A stretch of DNA of 32,389 nucleotides from a virus. The DNA lies in IMG/VR virus record IMGVR_UViG_3300032087_003461, positions 1 to 32,389 of that record. One strand, written 5' to 3'. Numbering within the stretch: the first letter of the stretch is position 1; the number at the start of each line of letters is the position of its first letter. Both the position numbers and the translations under genes were made by a program. Below the pieces are notes generated by a model. The model was given only the letters and a program-made list of their open reading frames with translations, made no database searches and was not told the DNA's origin. Shown piece by piece: positions 5,105-11,495 of this stretch.

Positions 5105-5507
5105 AGTATTTCTAACTACTACTCTCGTTGCAAGTGGTCTTTGTTACTACTTGTATCAAGAAAACCAGAAACTTATAGGTAATGTAAAAAGCTTAGAAGT
5201 TGCTGTCCAAACACAGGAACAGACTATAGAATCGCTACAGAGTGACTTTGCCCTACAAGGGCAGAGTCTACTCGACTTACAAAGTAAAAATCAAGAGATT
5301 CAGTTAGAAATGAATCGTTATCTTGATATATTCAAAAGGCATAACCTAACTAAACTAGCCGCTGCAAAGCCAGGGCTAATTGAAACTAGAGTAAACAATG
5401 CAACAAAGGAAGTATTTGATGGAATTGAAGAAGACAGTAGGGATATTGACAGTGCTGATGATGGCCTCATCTTGCAGCCTCCTACCTCAACGGACATTAG
5501 AGGTTAG
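5097..5507 (+). CDS. Rz-like: i-spanin (Rz-like inner-membrane subunit)
   Basis: This 136-residue protein has an N-terminal membrane helix (residues 4-20), then a long Gln/Glu-rich coiled coil (about 21-80) and a periplasmic tail, the layout of Rz-type i-spanins. With the o-spanin it bridges the periplasm and disrupts the outer membrane in the last step of lysis. ATG 5097 lies at the end of the endolysin gene behind GGGAG. The o-spanin gene begins inside its 3' end in the +1 frame, the classical overlapping Rz/Rz1 arrangement. The call rests on topology and context rather than sequence identity. Confidence 0.8.
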   Translation: MYKVFLTTTLVASGLCYYLYQENQKLIGNVKSLEVAVQTQEQTIESLQSDFALQGQSLLDLQSKNQEIQLEMNRYLDIFKRHNLTKLAAAKPGLIETRVNNATKEVFDGIEEDSRDIDSADDGLILQPPTSTDIRG

Positions 5508-5787
5508 TGCAAAACCAATAGAAAGGCAGATTATTCAGCCTGTATTACCTCGTGAACTAGATTTAAAAGAACCATATTGGTATGTAGTCAGTGAGAAAAA
5601 CATTGATGAGTTTTTAGCTGATTTTGAGAAACGAGAAGGACAAGTAGTTTTTCTTGCAATGTCAGTGCCAGACTACGAATTAATGGCATACAATATGCAA
5701 GAGTTAAAGCGATATATTCGTGAACTCAAAGAGGTAGTAGTTTACTACCGAAAGGTAACAACCGATGGAAGCGGAGAACAGGAATGA
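5419..5787 (+). CDS. Rz1-like: o-spanin (Rz1-like outer-membrane lipoprotein)
   Basis: This 122-residue protein has a lipoprotein signal peptide: basic MELKK, a hydrophobic core and a lipobox MASSC with the acylated Cys at 19. The mature part is short and starts SLLPQ. The start ATG 5419 is 6 nt after AAGGAAG; earlier ATGs lack such a site. The first 89 nt lie inside the i-spanin gene in another frame. It is larger than lambda Rz1, more like T1-type separate o-spanins, and is rich in Tyr and Glu. A lipoprotein implies a host with an outer membrane. Confidence 0.8.
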   Translation: MELKKTVGILTVLMMASSCSLLPQRTLEVSAKPIERQIIQPVLPRELDLKEPYWYVVSEKNIDEFLADFEKREGQVVFLAMSVPDYELMAYNMQELKRYIRELKEVVVYYRKVTTDGSGEQE

Positions 5788-6130
5788 GGTTAATATTGAC
5801 CTCGATAAGTATATGTCCTTAGTGGACAAACTAGACGAAGCAGAAGATACGATCACAGCTTTGAAAGCAGAAGCTGAAGCAGCTAAGAAACAATTAGCAC
5901 CCCCAAAGAGAAAGTTTATAGACTTATTCTTAGACGACAATGATGTAAATGAAAAAGCAATCATTGGTTTTGTTTCTTTCTTTATTATGGTCGTATTCGC
6001 AGTATGCGATTTAGTAACAGCGTTTATGGGACAAGAGTTAATAATTGACGACACAATATATACATCGCTAGTAGTGGTAACACTTGGCGCATTTGGTATA
6101 TCCGAGGCAGGCCGTGCTTTTGGTAAGTAG
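5765..6130 (+). CDS. Putative holin with two membrane helices
   Basis: This 121-residue protein has an N-terminal acidic coiled-coil segment (about 12-44), a basic linker (PPKRK), then two hydrophobic spans (about 65-88 and 98-115) and a short C-terminus. Next to endolysin and spanins this fits a class II holin that opens the inner membrane on schedule. No holin family is recognised from sequence, so the call rests on topology and neighbourhood. The ATG overlaps the o-spanin gene by 23 nt. Confidence 0.65.
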   Translation: MEAENRNEVNIDLDKYMSLVDKLDEAEDTITALKAEAEAAKKQLAPPKRKFIDLFLDDNDVNEKAIIGFVSFFIMVVFAVCDLVTAFMGQELIIDDTIYTSLVVVTLGAFGISEAGRAFGK

Positions 6131-6153
6131 TCTACTCTTGCTCTCTATCATAT

Positions 6154-6180
6154 CCTTGGCATACATCAAGTATGTCAAGG
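6154..6180 (+). terminator. Stem-loop at the end of the lysis unit
   Basis: CCTTGGCATAC (6154-6164) pairs with GTATGTCAAGG (6170-6180), an 11-bp stem with one G-T pair and an ATCAA loop. The following ACAATTTCG is a poor T-run, so it may be a weak terminator, a processing hairpin or an operator for the promoter 20 bp downstream. Confidence 0.5.
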
Positions 6181-6199
6181 ACAATTTCGAAAATAATTC

Positions 6200-6228
6200 T
6201 TGACAAACATCTTAAATTCACATATAAT
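6200..6228 (+). promoter_or_regulatory. Sigma70-type promoter of the family
   Basis: AAAATAATTC precedes TTGACA (6200-6205), a 17-bp spacer and TATAAT (6223-6228). The ATG of the next gene begins at 6235, at the predicted transcription start. Confidence 0.9.
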
Positions 6229-6234
6229 ATATCT

Positions 6235-6834
6235 ATGAATTTGTTTTATTTAGACGAAGATTTAGACAAGTGCGCAGAATACCATGTGGACAAACACATT
6301 GTTAAAATGCCACTCGAAGCTGCACAGCTTCTTTGTACAGCAGTATGGATTGATGAAGTTCTAGGCTTTGTGCCTCGTGCTTTGAATCGAGAGGAGTCTG
6401 CTGTTCTAAATGCTGAGAAAGCTAAGATAAAACATTTACCAATGGAGGAAAGACCTTTGACTCCGTATCTGCCGATGATGTACAATCACCCTTGCACGAT
6501 ATGGACTAGGTCTAGCCTCGACAATTTTGAGTGGGTGCATTGCTATGCTAATGCGTTGAATGACGAATATCATTATCGTTATGGTAAGGAGCATAAGTCA
6601 GTGGTTGAAGTAATTAATAAATTACCAGAACCTAAAAATATGCCTAGAGATGGACTCACTCCTTTCGGTATGGCTATGCCAGATGAACTGAAAGACCCAA
6701 GCGATGTCGTAGGTTCGTATCGCTTGTATTATCACACAGACAAGGCAACCTTTGCAAAGTGGTCGCACAGACCACAACCCGATTGGTGGGACGACGGGTT
6801 GGCTTGGTATGACCAAAGGATAACAAGTAAATAA
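6235..6834 (+). CDS. Conserved phage protein of unknown function, 199 aa
   Basis: The protein opens MNLFYLDEDLDKCAEYHVDK and continues HIVKMPLEAAQLLCT; it ends with an SYRLYYHTDKATFAKW motif followed by PDWW. These His/Lys-rich and aromatic motifs are ones I associate with a family found in many phages and some bacteria; its biochemical role is not established. The start ATG 6235 is set by the promoter: the longer frame from 6172 would precede the transcript. It is predicted to be translated from a leaderless message. Confidence 0.75.
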   Translation: MNLFYLDEDLDKCAEYHVDKHIVKMPLEAAQLLCTAVWIDEVLGFVPRALNREESAVLNAEKAKIKHLPMEERPLTPYLPMMYNHPCTIWTRSSLDNFEWVHCYANALNDEYHYRYGKEHKSVVEVINKLPEPKNMPRDGLTPFGMAMPDELKDPSDVVGSYRLYYHTDKATFAKWSHRPQPDWWDDGLAWYDQRITSK

Positions 6835-6987
6835 ATGGAAAAATTTTTTTACAGAGGAATAAATATATTTATTCCCGAAGGTCTATCTGAACTAGAAAAA
6901 GATAACTTCATACGAAGTGCAAAATCTTCAGTAAGCAGATGGAGACCTCATAATCGAAAACCTAAGAGGAAAAGAAGAAATGTATAA
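6835..6987 (+). CDS. Small basic hypothetical protein, 50 aa
   Basis: ATG 6835 follows the previous stop codon directly. The product has an aromatic N-terminus (MEKFFYRGINIFIPEGLSEL) and a very basic C-terminus (RKPKRKRRNV), suggesting nucleic-acid contact. It overlaps the next ATG by 8 nt. No family recognised. Confidence 0.55.
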   Translation: MEKFFYRGINIFIPEGLSELEKDNFIRSAKSSVSRWRPHNRKPKRKRRNV

Positions 6988-7261
6988 ATTCAACGAAGAC
7001 AAAGTGCTGATGGAAGTTAAAGAATGGATAGATAGCACTTATGGTAAACATTACAGTATGAATAAAATACAGTCTACCGAGTTCATAAATGACGCAGGTC
7101 ATGGAGAAGGTTTCTGTTTAGGGAACATAATTAAATATGCTCAGCGCTATGGCAAGAAAGATGGTTATAGGCGAGAAGATGTATTGAAGATAATTCATTA
7201 TGCAATTATATTATTGAACATAGAAAGTGATAAAGAAAAAAGATTACGAGAATTTAACTAA
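6980..7261 (+). CDS. DUF3310-like protein
   Basis: This 93-residue protein has the pattern FCLGNIIKYAQRYGKKDG followed by DVLKIIHYAIILL. That matches DUF3310 phage proteins, whose conserved core is F-x-x-G-N-x-x-K-Y-x-x-R followed by a D-L-x-K-A-x-x-Y helix. The family is widespread in phages, sometimes labelled nucleotide kinase-like, without a settled function. It overlaps the genes on both sides. Confidence 0.75.
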   Translation: MYKFNEDKVLMEVKEWIDSTYGKHYSMNKIQSTEFINDAGHGEGFCLGNIIKYAQRYGKKDGYRREDVLKIIHYAIILLNIESDKEKRLREFN

Positions 7262-7874
7262 GTCAAACATACAACGAGTAATAGACTTACTCGAAAGTGA
7301 GAAGCCAATCACAAAGAAAGAAGCATGTCAGATGCTTAAAATAACATACAATACAACAAGATTGGCAAGAATAATACAAGACCATAAAGATCAGGAGGCT
7401 TTTGTTGCACTTAGAAAGTCCCAAAACAAAGGGAAACTAGCAACAAAAGAAGAGATACGAGGCGTTTGTGAAATGTATATCGAAGGATATAACTTATCAG
7501 AAATTGCAACAAGTCTATATCGCTCTCCAGCTTTTGTAAAAAGTATTATTGAAAGAGTCGGAGTACCTTTCAAACACCCTACTGATGGTTATAACTGGAA
7601 AGAAGTTATGTTACCAGACCAGTGTGTATCTGAAAGATTTGACATAGGAGAAAAAGTTTGGTGTGTAATTAATAATACACCAGCTATTATTCAGAGTGAG
7701 TGGAACAATCCAGACGGACAGTATGGATATACTGTTTATACGATTGAACCACCTTTTGATTTTAGTGATACTTTCTTTCCGTATGTAAAACATGGGGGTA
7801 GATATAGAAATTGCCTTGCATGCAATCTAGGAAGTCTTCGACACCTAGAAGAATATGGAGTTAAATTATATTGA
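7227..7874 (+). CDS. Two-domain helix-turn-helix protein with a C-terminal beta domain
   Basis: The protein is up to 215 residues. It has a first helix-turn-helix (about 12-55, containing PITKKEACQMLKI), a second (about 70-115, containing NLSEIATSLYRSPAFVKSII) and a C-terminal beta-rich region (about 135-215) with an EKVWCVINNTPAIIQSEW stretch that resembles an SH3/KOW-like barrel. DNA binding is likely; targets are unknown. The start is uncertain: GTG 7227 gives a 35-nt overlap with the preceding gene and has no clear ribosome-binding site, so a later start is possible. Confidence 0.6.
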   Translation: MIKKKDYENLTKSNIQRVIDLLESEKPITKKEACQMLKITYNTTRLARIIQDHKDQEAFVALRKSQNKGKLATKEEIRGVCEMYIEGYNLSEIATSLYRSPAFVKSIIERVGVPFKHPTDGYNWKEVMLPDQCVSERFDIGEKVWCVINNTPAIIQSEWNNPDGQYGYTVYTIEPPFDFSDTFFPYVKHGGRYRNCLACNLGSLRHLEEYGVKLY

Positions 7875-8112
7875 TTTATTTATTGCGTTTTGGTTTGCAA
7901 CAGTAATGATGGCAGTTGTTCGCCTTTGGTGGCCTGCCATAACAATATTAAAATTGGTAAGACCTGACGCAGTAATAGTAAAATGGTGGTTTGTAAGTGG
8001 CATCTTATTTGTATTGATGTCATGTATAGTTGCGCCACTACTTTTACCAGCTGTGCTACATGAGAAATATAGATTCCGTTTTGTAGCATCATATATAGAG
8101 GCAGTAAGATGA
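7855..8112 (+). CDS. Small membrane protein with two spans, 85 aa
   Basis: Two hydrophobic segments (about 5-23 and 44-67) are separated by a basic loop. Function unknown. The ATG lies in the end of the previous gene, and the stop overlaps the next start (ATGA). Confidence 0.65.
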   Translation: MELNYIDLFIAFWFATVMMAVVRLWWPAITILKLVRPDAVIVKWWFVSGILFVLMSCIVAPLLLPAVLHEKYRFRFVASYIEAVR

Positions 8113-8306
8113 ACTTTTTATTAAAAGCATTATTAAAGAAACTAGAAGGGCAAGTAGAAGTTGCAAAAGCAAATGTTCTTGCCTACATTAGAAACCCTGT
8201 GGGAATTGGCGAACACTCAGAAATTGTTGAAGCAATCGAAATCGAAATCGGCAAAATGGCAGAAGCAGAAGATAGAATTGAAACAATCAAAAAGCATTTT
8301 TCATAG
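8109..8306 (+). CDS. Small helical hypothetical protein, 65 aa
   Basis: A short charged protein with a C-terminal helix IEIEIGKMAEAEDRIETIKK that looks coiled-coil. It resembles small uncharacterised phage proteins, with no assigned function. It ends just before the promoter at 8324. Confidence 0.65.
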   Translation: MNFLLKALLKKLEGQVEVAKANVLAYIRNPVGIGEHSEIVEAIEIEIGKMAEAEDRIETIKKHFS

Positions 8307-8323
8307 CAAGTATAAAATAGTTC

Positions 8324-8352
8324 TTGACATTATTCCTATTTATAGTTATAAT
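8324..8352 (+). promoter_or_regulatory. Sigma70-type promoter of the family
   Basis: AAAATAGTTC precedes TTGACA (8324-8329), a 17-bp spacer and TATAAT (8347-8352). The predicted start is near 8359; an in-frame ATG begins at 8361, but the ATG with a ribosome-binding site is at 8448. Confidence 0.9.
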
Positions 8353-8388
8353 ATATATAAATGAGTGATAGATTTTATTTTCAGATGA

Positions 8389-8419
8389 GGCAAGCGACAG
8401 GGTGGGCGCCCGGGTTGCC
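8389..8419 (+). promoter_or_regulatory. GC-rich stem-loop in the leader of the helix-turn-helix gene
   Basis: GGCAA (8389-8393) pairs with TTGCC (8415-8419), and inside it a GGG/CCC pairing surrounds GGGCGCCC, a perfect 8-bp palindrome (8404-8411). This is the most GC-rich stretch near here, inside the about 90-nt leader before ATG 8448. It could regulate translation of the downstream gene; no known riboswitch class is recognised. Confidence 0.4.
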
Positions 8420-8447
8420 AGAATCTTACAAAAAAAGGAGAAGCAGA

Positions 8448-8801
8448 ATGTCAAATTGGACAGACGAACTAAAAGCACAAGTAGTCGAAGACTATCAAAG
8501 TGCCGACCCAACTCCAGAAACAAGTATGGAGATTGTATCTGATATTGCAGAAAATATCGGACAAACACCAAATGGTGTTAGAATGATTCTAACTAAAGCT
8601 GGTGTTTATGTAAAGAAAACCCCTGCTGTTGGCAAGGCATCAGGTGGTGGTGGAACTAGAGTATCAAAAGAAGGCGCACAACAAGAGTTGAGTTCAGCTC
8701 TAAGCGACGCAGGAATTGATATTGATGATTCTATCATTAGTAAACTTACTGGTAAAGCAGCTAAGTACTTTGCCGAAGCTATTAATAAACTTAATAGTTA
8801 A
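8448..8801 (+). CDS. Helix-turn-helix protein of the Myb/SANT-like phage family
   Basis: The 117-residue protein has an N-terminal domain (about 3-52) starting MSNWTDELKAQVVEDY and ending NIGQTPNGVRMILTKAGVYV, the same trihelical pattern as the proteins at 2646 and 12700. A Gly-rich linker (GGGG) and a C-terminal helical segment (about 75-117) follow. The start at 8448 has AAGGAG 6 nt upstream. A second, leaderless start at 8361 would add 29 basic residues in the same frame, so two forms are possible. It has its own promoter and a strong terminator, suggesting high or independent expression. Confidence 0.75.
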   Translation: MSNWTDELKAQVVEDYQSADPTPETSMEIVSDIAENIGQTPNGVRMILTKAGVYVKKTPAVGKASGGGGTRVSKEGAQQELSSALSDAGIDIDDSIISKLTGKAAKYFAEAINKLNS

Positions 8802-8808
8802 TTTTTAA

Positions 8809-8840
8809 TCCTCGGTTTTTCACGAAGCCGAGGACTTTTT
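8809..8840 (+). terminator. Intrinsic terminator
   Basis: TCCTCGG (8809-8815) pairs with CCGAGGA (8828-8834), and T-rich/GAAG pairing extends the stem; CTTTTT follows (8835-8840). It closes the single-gene unit at 8448-8801. Genes at 8917 and 9173 lie downstream without an obvious promoter of their own. Confidence 0.85.
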
Positions 8841-8916
8841 GCATCTAGTTTTTTCAGTTGTTTTTTAGACTAGCGATTGGACGGTGAAAGATTACATCAA
8901 CCAACGCAGGAGAAAA

Positions 8917-9180
8917 ATGAAAAAAGAAAAATTTATAGAGGAGATGGACAAGCACGGCGATGCTGTAATAACATATCGTAGTGCTAAAAGTCGTAAACTA
9001 AAGTATAATGTTTGCACAATGGAGTTTGACAATAAATATATTCAGTCAAAAAGAAATCGTGCAAAACCAAACGAACATCAGGTATTATGCTGGTGCTGGG
9101 ATACTGACTCTTACAGATTGTTACTTCCCGAAAATGTAGTTTCGATAGTTCCTCTCTCAAAAATATTGAAAAATGATTGA
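8917..9180 (+). CDS. Hypothetical protein, 87 aa
   Basis: A basic protein starting MKKEKFIEEMDKHGDAVITY; the middle looks like a small beta barrel, with an unusual CWCWD sequence (CWC about residues 60-62). The start is ATG 8917 with AGGAG 5 nt upstream; a GTG at 8884 has no such site. It overlaps the PC4-like gene by 8 nt. Its function is unknown. The SH3-like impression and the partner gene suggest nucleic-acid binding, as inference only. Confidence 0.65.
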   Translation: MKKEKFIEEMDKHGDAVITYRSAKSRKLKYNVCTMEFDNKYIQSKRNRAKPNEHQVLCWCWDTDSYRLLLPENVVSIVPLSKILKND

Positions 9181-9478
9181 ATTACATAATGCACCTTCGA
9201 TGTATGAAAGAGAGATTCATTACAACGAAGAGAAAAGCGAAAAAATATATTTAATGGTAAATACTTTCAAAGGCAAAGAATATTTGCACATCAGAAAATA
9301 TTATCAAGACTTTAGTGAAGAATGGAAGCCTTCGAAAGAAGGTATTTCTATGGTATTAGATTTTGATAACTCAAGGGAGTTGTTCTCAGCATTAGTTGAG
9401 ATTCTTTCCCTCGCAGAAAGTAAAAAAGTTATCGAAGAAAACTTTAAAGATTTACTTGACAATATTTATCAGAATTAA
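9173..9478 (+). CDS. PC4-like single-stranded DNA-binding/transcription cofactor domain protein
   Basis: Residues about 23-77 follow the PC4/Sub1 pattern: short beta strands (EKIYLMVNTFKGKEYLHIRK), the hallmark YYQDFSEEWKPSKEGISMVL, then a helix. In PC4 proteins the corresponding segment is R-E-Y-Y-x-D-x-x-G-x-x-K-P-x-K-K-G-I-S-L. Such domains dimerise and bind single-stranded or melted DNA. PC4-like proteins are known in phages, where roles in transcription or replication are proposed. The 25-residue C-terminal helix is extra. It lies just before the ligase promoter. Confidence 0.75.
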   Translation: MIELHNAPSMYEREIHYNEEKSEKIYLMVNTFKGKEYLHIRKYYQDFSEEWKPSKEGISMVLDFDNSRELFSALVEILSLAESKKVIEENFKDLLDNIYQN

Positions 9479-9488
9479 AAAATAGTTC

Positions 9489-9517
9489 TTGACAAAAACC
9501 TCAAACTCAGATATAAT
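9489..9517 (+). promoter_or_regulatory. Sigma70-type promoter of the family, upstream of the ligase gene
   Basis: AAAAAATAGTTC precedes TTGACA (9489-9494), a 17-bp spacer and TATAAT (9512-9517). The ATG of the ligase N-terminal gene begins at 9524, at the predicted transcription start. Confidence 0.92.
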
Positions 9518-9523
9518 ATAGTC

Positions 9524-10468
9524 ATGAGTTTGGAAAATTATCTAAAGCAATGTGACTTGGCTTACTTTAATGGTAAACCATTGATATCTGATGATGTCTA
9601 TGATAGACTGAAACAGGTAGATGAAGTAGTCGGTTACGAAGACGATAGAGAGGAGCGTGTTCCTCACACCTTTCCTATGTGGTCTTTACAGAAAGTATTT
9701 GCTGGAGAGACCAATCCGCCTTCATGGGCAGATGACGAAGCAGTAGTAATTACACCTAAACTAGACGGAAGTGCAGTAAGTATTCTATATGTAGAAGGCA
9801 AACTTACTTTAGCACTTACTCGTGGTGATGGTAAGAAAGGTGTTCCAATTACAGACAAAATAAAATATCTTGTTCCTAGAGAAATACTTACTGAGGAAAA
9901 GATAATTCAAATCACAGGAGAAGTAGTTGCTCCTGTTCAAATACCAAATGCACGAAACTATGCGGCAGGTTCCTTAAACCTTAAAGACATTGAAGAATTT
10001 AAGGAGAGGTCCCTTGACTTAGTTTTTGTTGCTTACAATGCAGAGCCAGTTAAAACTGAAAAATGGACAGAAAGACTTTTACAGATAGCAGACCTTGGGT
10101 TTGCTACTGTTCTTACTGTCGATCAGTATTACTATCCTACAGACGGCACAGTGTGGAGATTGGATAATGTAGAGGCATTTTATGACCTTGGATTTACATC
10201 ACACCACCCACGAGGGTCGTTTGCTCACAAGGTAAGAGAACAAGGAGTAGTTACTACTCTACTTGATGTAGAATGGAATGTAGGCAAGTCTGGAGCAGTA
10301 ACTCCAGTAGCAATACTAGATACAGTAGTAATTGAAGATGCCAATATATCAAGAGCAACTTTACACAATGCAGGGTTTATTGAAGCTCTTGATTTAGAAA
10401 TTGGTTGTAAAGTAGAAGTTATACGAAGTGGTAAAATTATACCAAAGATAGTAAGGAGAGTAGAATAA
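9524..10468 (+). CDS. ligA (N-terminal subunit): NAD-dependent DNA ligase, N-terminal half (adenylation and OB domains)
   Basis: The 314-residue product carries the LigA Ia-like start (AYFNGKPLISDDVYDRLK), the adenylated lysine K79 in PKLDGSA, the TRGDG motif (99-103), TGEV and an OB fold ending VEVIRSGKIIPKIV. It transfers AMP from NAD+ to itself and then to nicked DNA. It stops where LigA enzymes would continue into the zinc finger, helix-hairpin-helix and BRCT domains. Those domains are encoded 1.5 kb downstream (11934-12698), so the enzyme is split, as in phage T5. ATG 9524 starts at the predicted transcription start, with no ribosome-binding site, so it is predicted to be leaderless. Confidence 0.92.
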   Translation: MSLENYLKQCDLAYFNGKPLISDDVYDRLKQVDEVVGYEDDREERVPHTFPMWSLQKVFAGETNPPSWADDEAVVITPKLDGSAVSILYVEGKLTLALTRGDGKKGVPITDKIKYLVPREILTEEKIIQITGEVVAPVQIPNARNYAAGSLNLKDIEEFKERSLDLVFVAYNAEPVKTEKWTERLLQIADLGFATVLTVDQYYYPTDGTVWRLDNVEAFYDLGFTSHHPRGSFAHKVREQGVVTTLLDVEWNVGKSGAVTPVAILDTVVIEDANISRATLHNAGFIEALDLEIGCKVEVIRSGKIIPKIVRRVE

Positions 10469-10578
10469 TGGAACAATTTATTGCCTTTTTACTTTCTCTG
10501 CTAGTTTTAGTGCCTATGGCATGGCTTCTATGGGAATCTACTGTGATAGTTTCTAATAAAAAGAGGAGAAGAAAATGA
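10468..10578 (+). CDS. Small membrane protein, 36 aa
   Basis: ATG 10468 overlaps the ligase stop (TAATG), with AAGGAGAG upstream. The protein is a single hydrophobic span (residues 4-21, rich in Leu) followed by a basic tail (NKKRRRK), so it is likely an inner-membrane protein with its C-terminus in the cytoplasm. Its stop overlaps the next ATG. Confidence 0.6.
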   Translation: MEQFIAFLLSLLVLVPMAWLLWESTVIVSNKKRRRK

Positions 10579-10748
10579 TTTGGTATCCTGAAAGCATGAT
10601 AGAACAAGAGCATAGACTTTGGTGTCATGAACAAAGACGAATTGAAAGAAGAACAGGAATTAAGTTTCGACATAAAGGACTTGATTATTTTAGACGACAA
10701 ATATTTGAACCAGCATTAGAGGAGATATATAAAGATGGCGGTGAATAG
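10575..10748 (+). CDS. Small basic hypothetical protein, 57 aa
   Basis: The start is ATG 10575, overlapping the previous stop, with AGAGGAG upstream. The sequence is rich in Arg, Glu and aromatic residues (MIWYPESMIEQEHRLW). No family is recognised. It overlaps the next gene by 14 nt. Confidence 0.55.
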   Translation: MIWYPESMIEQEHRLWCHEQRRIERRTGIKFRHKGLDYFRRQIFEPALEEIYKDGGE

Positions 10749-10938
10749 AGAAGATGACGACCTTTGTCATATTTATAGAGGAGATGAAAGAATAGCAAAA
10801 GTTTATAACACACCAAAAGGCTTTGAAGTAGATTTGTATGAAAATGATGTACTACTAAAAAGTATAATTGTGCATGAACATTCAGAAAGTTATGCAGAAG
10901 ATTGTGCAGAAAACTGGGTAGACGGGCTTATAGAATGA
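10735..10938 (+). CDS. Hypothetical acidic protein, 67 aa
   Basis: A short acidic protein that looks like an antiparallel beta sheet (HIYRGDERIAKVYNTPKG, VDLYENDVLLKSIIV) with a C-terminal helix. GAGGAG lies 10 nt before the ATG. It overlaps the next gene by ATGA. Function unknown. Confidence 0.6.
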   Translation: MAVNREDDDLCHIYRGDERIAKVYNTPKGFEVDLYENDVLLKSIIVHEHSESYAEDCAENWVDGLIE

Positions 10939-11186
10939 AGTATTTATGGACAGTATGGGCAAACGCTCTCGGAGTAAAAGCAAAAAACGGAGATAATGTA
11001 TTTAGTGATGATGTCGCTATTACAAGAACAGTTATATTACTTCTGTTATTTCTTAGTGGTTGTGCTACAACAGGACACATAGAACTAGGAGAAGTGGCAG
11101 AAGGAGAAGTCACAACAACAACAAGTGGAACTGCTTCCCCTACAACAAGCAGTACAACATCAAATAGCACAACAGGAAATGGATAA
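10935..11186 (+). CDS. Putative membrane lipoprotein with Thr/Ser-rich tail, 83 aa
   Basis: Residues 1-31 (MKYLWTVWANALGVKAKNGD and on to SDDVAITR) resemble the start of small phage membrane proteins that carry an ALGVKA and DDVAxxRT pattern. A hydrophobic run (33-40) then ends in a lipobox, LSGC, with Cys at 43. The remainder (about 50-83) is low-complexity, rich in Thr and Ser. If the Cys is acylated, the long N-terminal stretch before the hydrophobic core would be unusual for a signal peptide. The ATG at 10935 overlaps the previous stop. Confidence 0.55.
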   Translation: MKYLWTVWANALGVKAKNGDNVFSDDVAITRTVILLLLFLSGCATTGHIELGEVAEGEVTTTTSGTASPTTSSTTSNSTTGNG

Positions 11187-11406
11187 AAGAACAAAAAGAA
11201 TACATAAGGAAACAACATTTAGTGTGGCAAGTGCTTTACTTACGCAGTTCCCACTAAATTATCTAATACTCTATTTATGTATAGAGTGGTGGGGTATAAC
11301 AAGCCCTGGCATGCTTACTATCATATCTACAGCATTTATGACAGTAAGTGCATATATTAGAGTATTCTACACAAGATTATACTTCTCAAAGAGGTATAAA
11401 GATTGA
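11179..11406 (+). CDS. Small membrane protein, DUF7220-like, 75 aa
   Basis: The N-terminus KRIHKETTFSVASALLTQF, two hydrophobic spans (about 15-33 and 37-55) and the basic end RVFYTRLYFSKRYKD resemble the DUF7220 group of phage membrane proteins, whose function is unknown. ATG 11179 is inside the end of the previous gene; an earlier start at 11125 would overlap it far more. Confidence 0.55.
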   Translation: MDKRTKRIHKETTFSVASALLTQFPLNYLILYLCIEWWGITSPGMLTIISTAFMTVSAYIRVFYTRLYFSKRYKD

Positions 11407-11495
11407 TTTATAATAGAGTAAAGTCAGCATCATTTGGAGAAGGTTTCAAATGGTTTGTCTTTGCGCACAGAAATAGGCTATGGTTATTTAGATGA
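11403..11495 (+). CDS. Possible 30-aa mini-protein
   Basis: TTG 11403 overlaps the previous stop (TTGA), with AGAGG 8-9 nt upstream, and the frame ends in an ATGA overlap with the nuclease gene. The peptide is aromatic and basic (FGEGFKWFVFAHRNRLWLFR). It exactly fills the gap between two genes, which is its main support. Confidence 0.45.
   Translation: MIYNRVKSASFGEGFKWFVFAHRNRLWLFR

Noticed and set aside
8841-8916. GGACGG and AACGCAGGAG before ATG 8917 recall parts of a glutamine (glnA) riboswitch
   Set aside because: The partner strand (CGTTCA-type segment) and the conserved GAAGTAGG are absent, and P1 cannot be formed; the resemblance is limited to short words.
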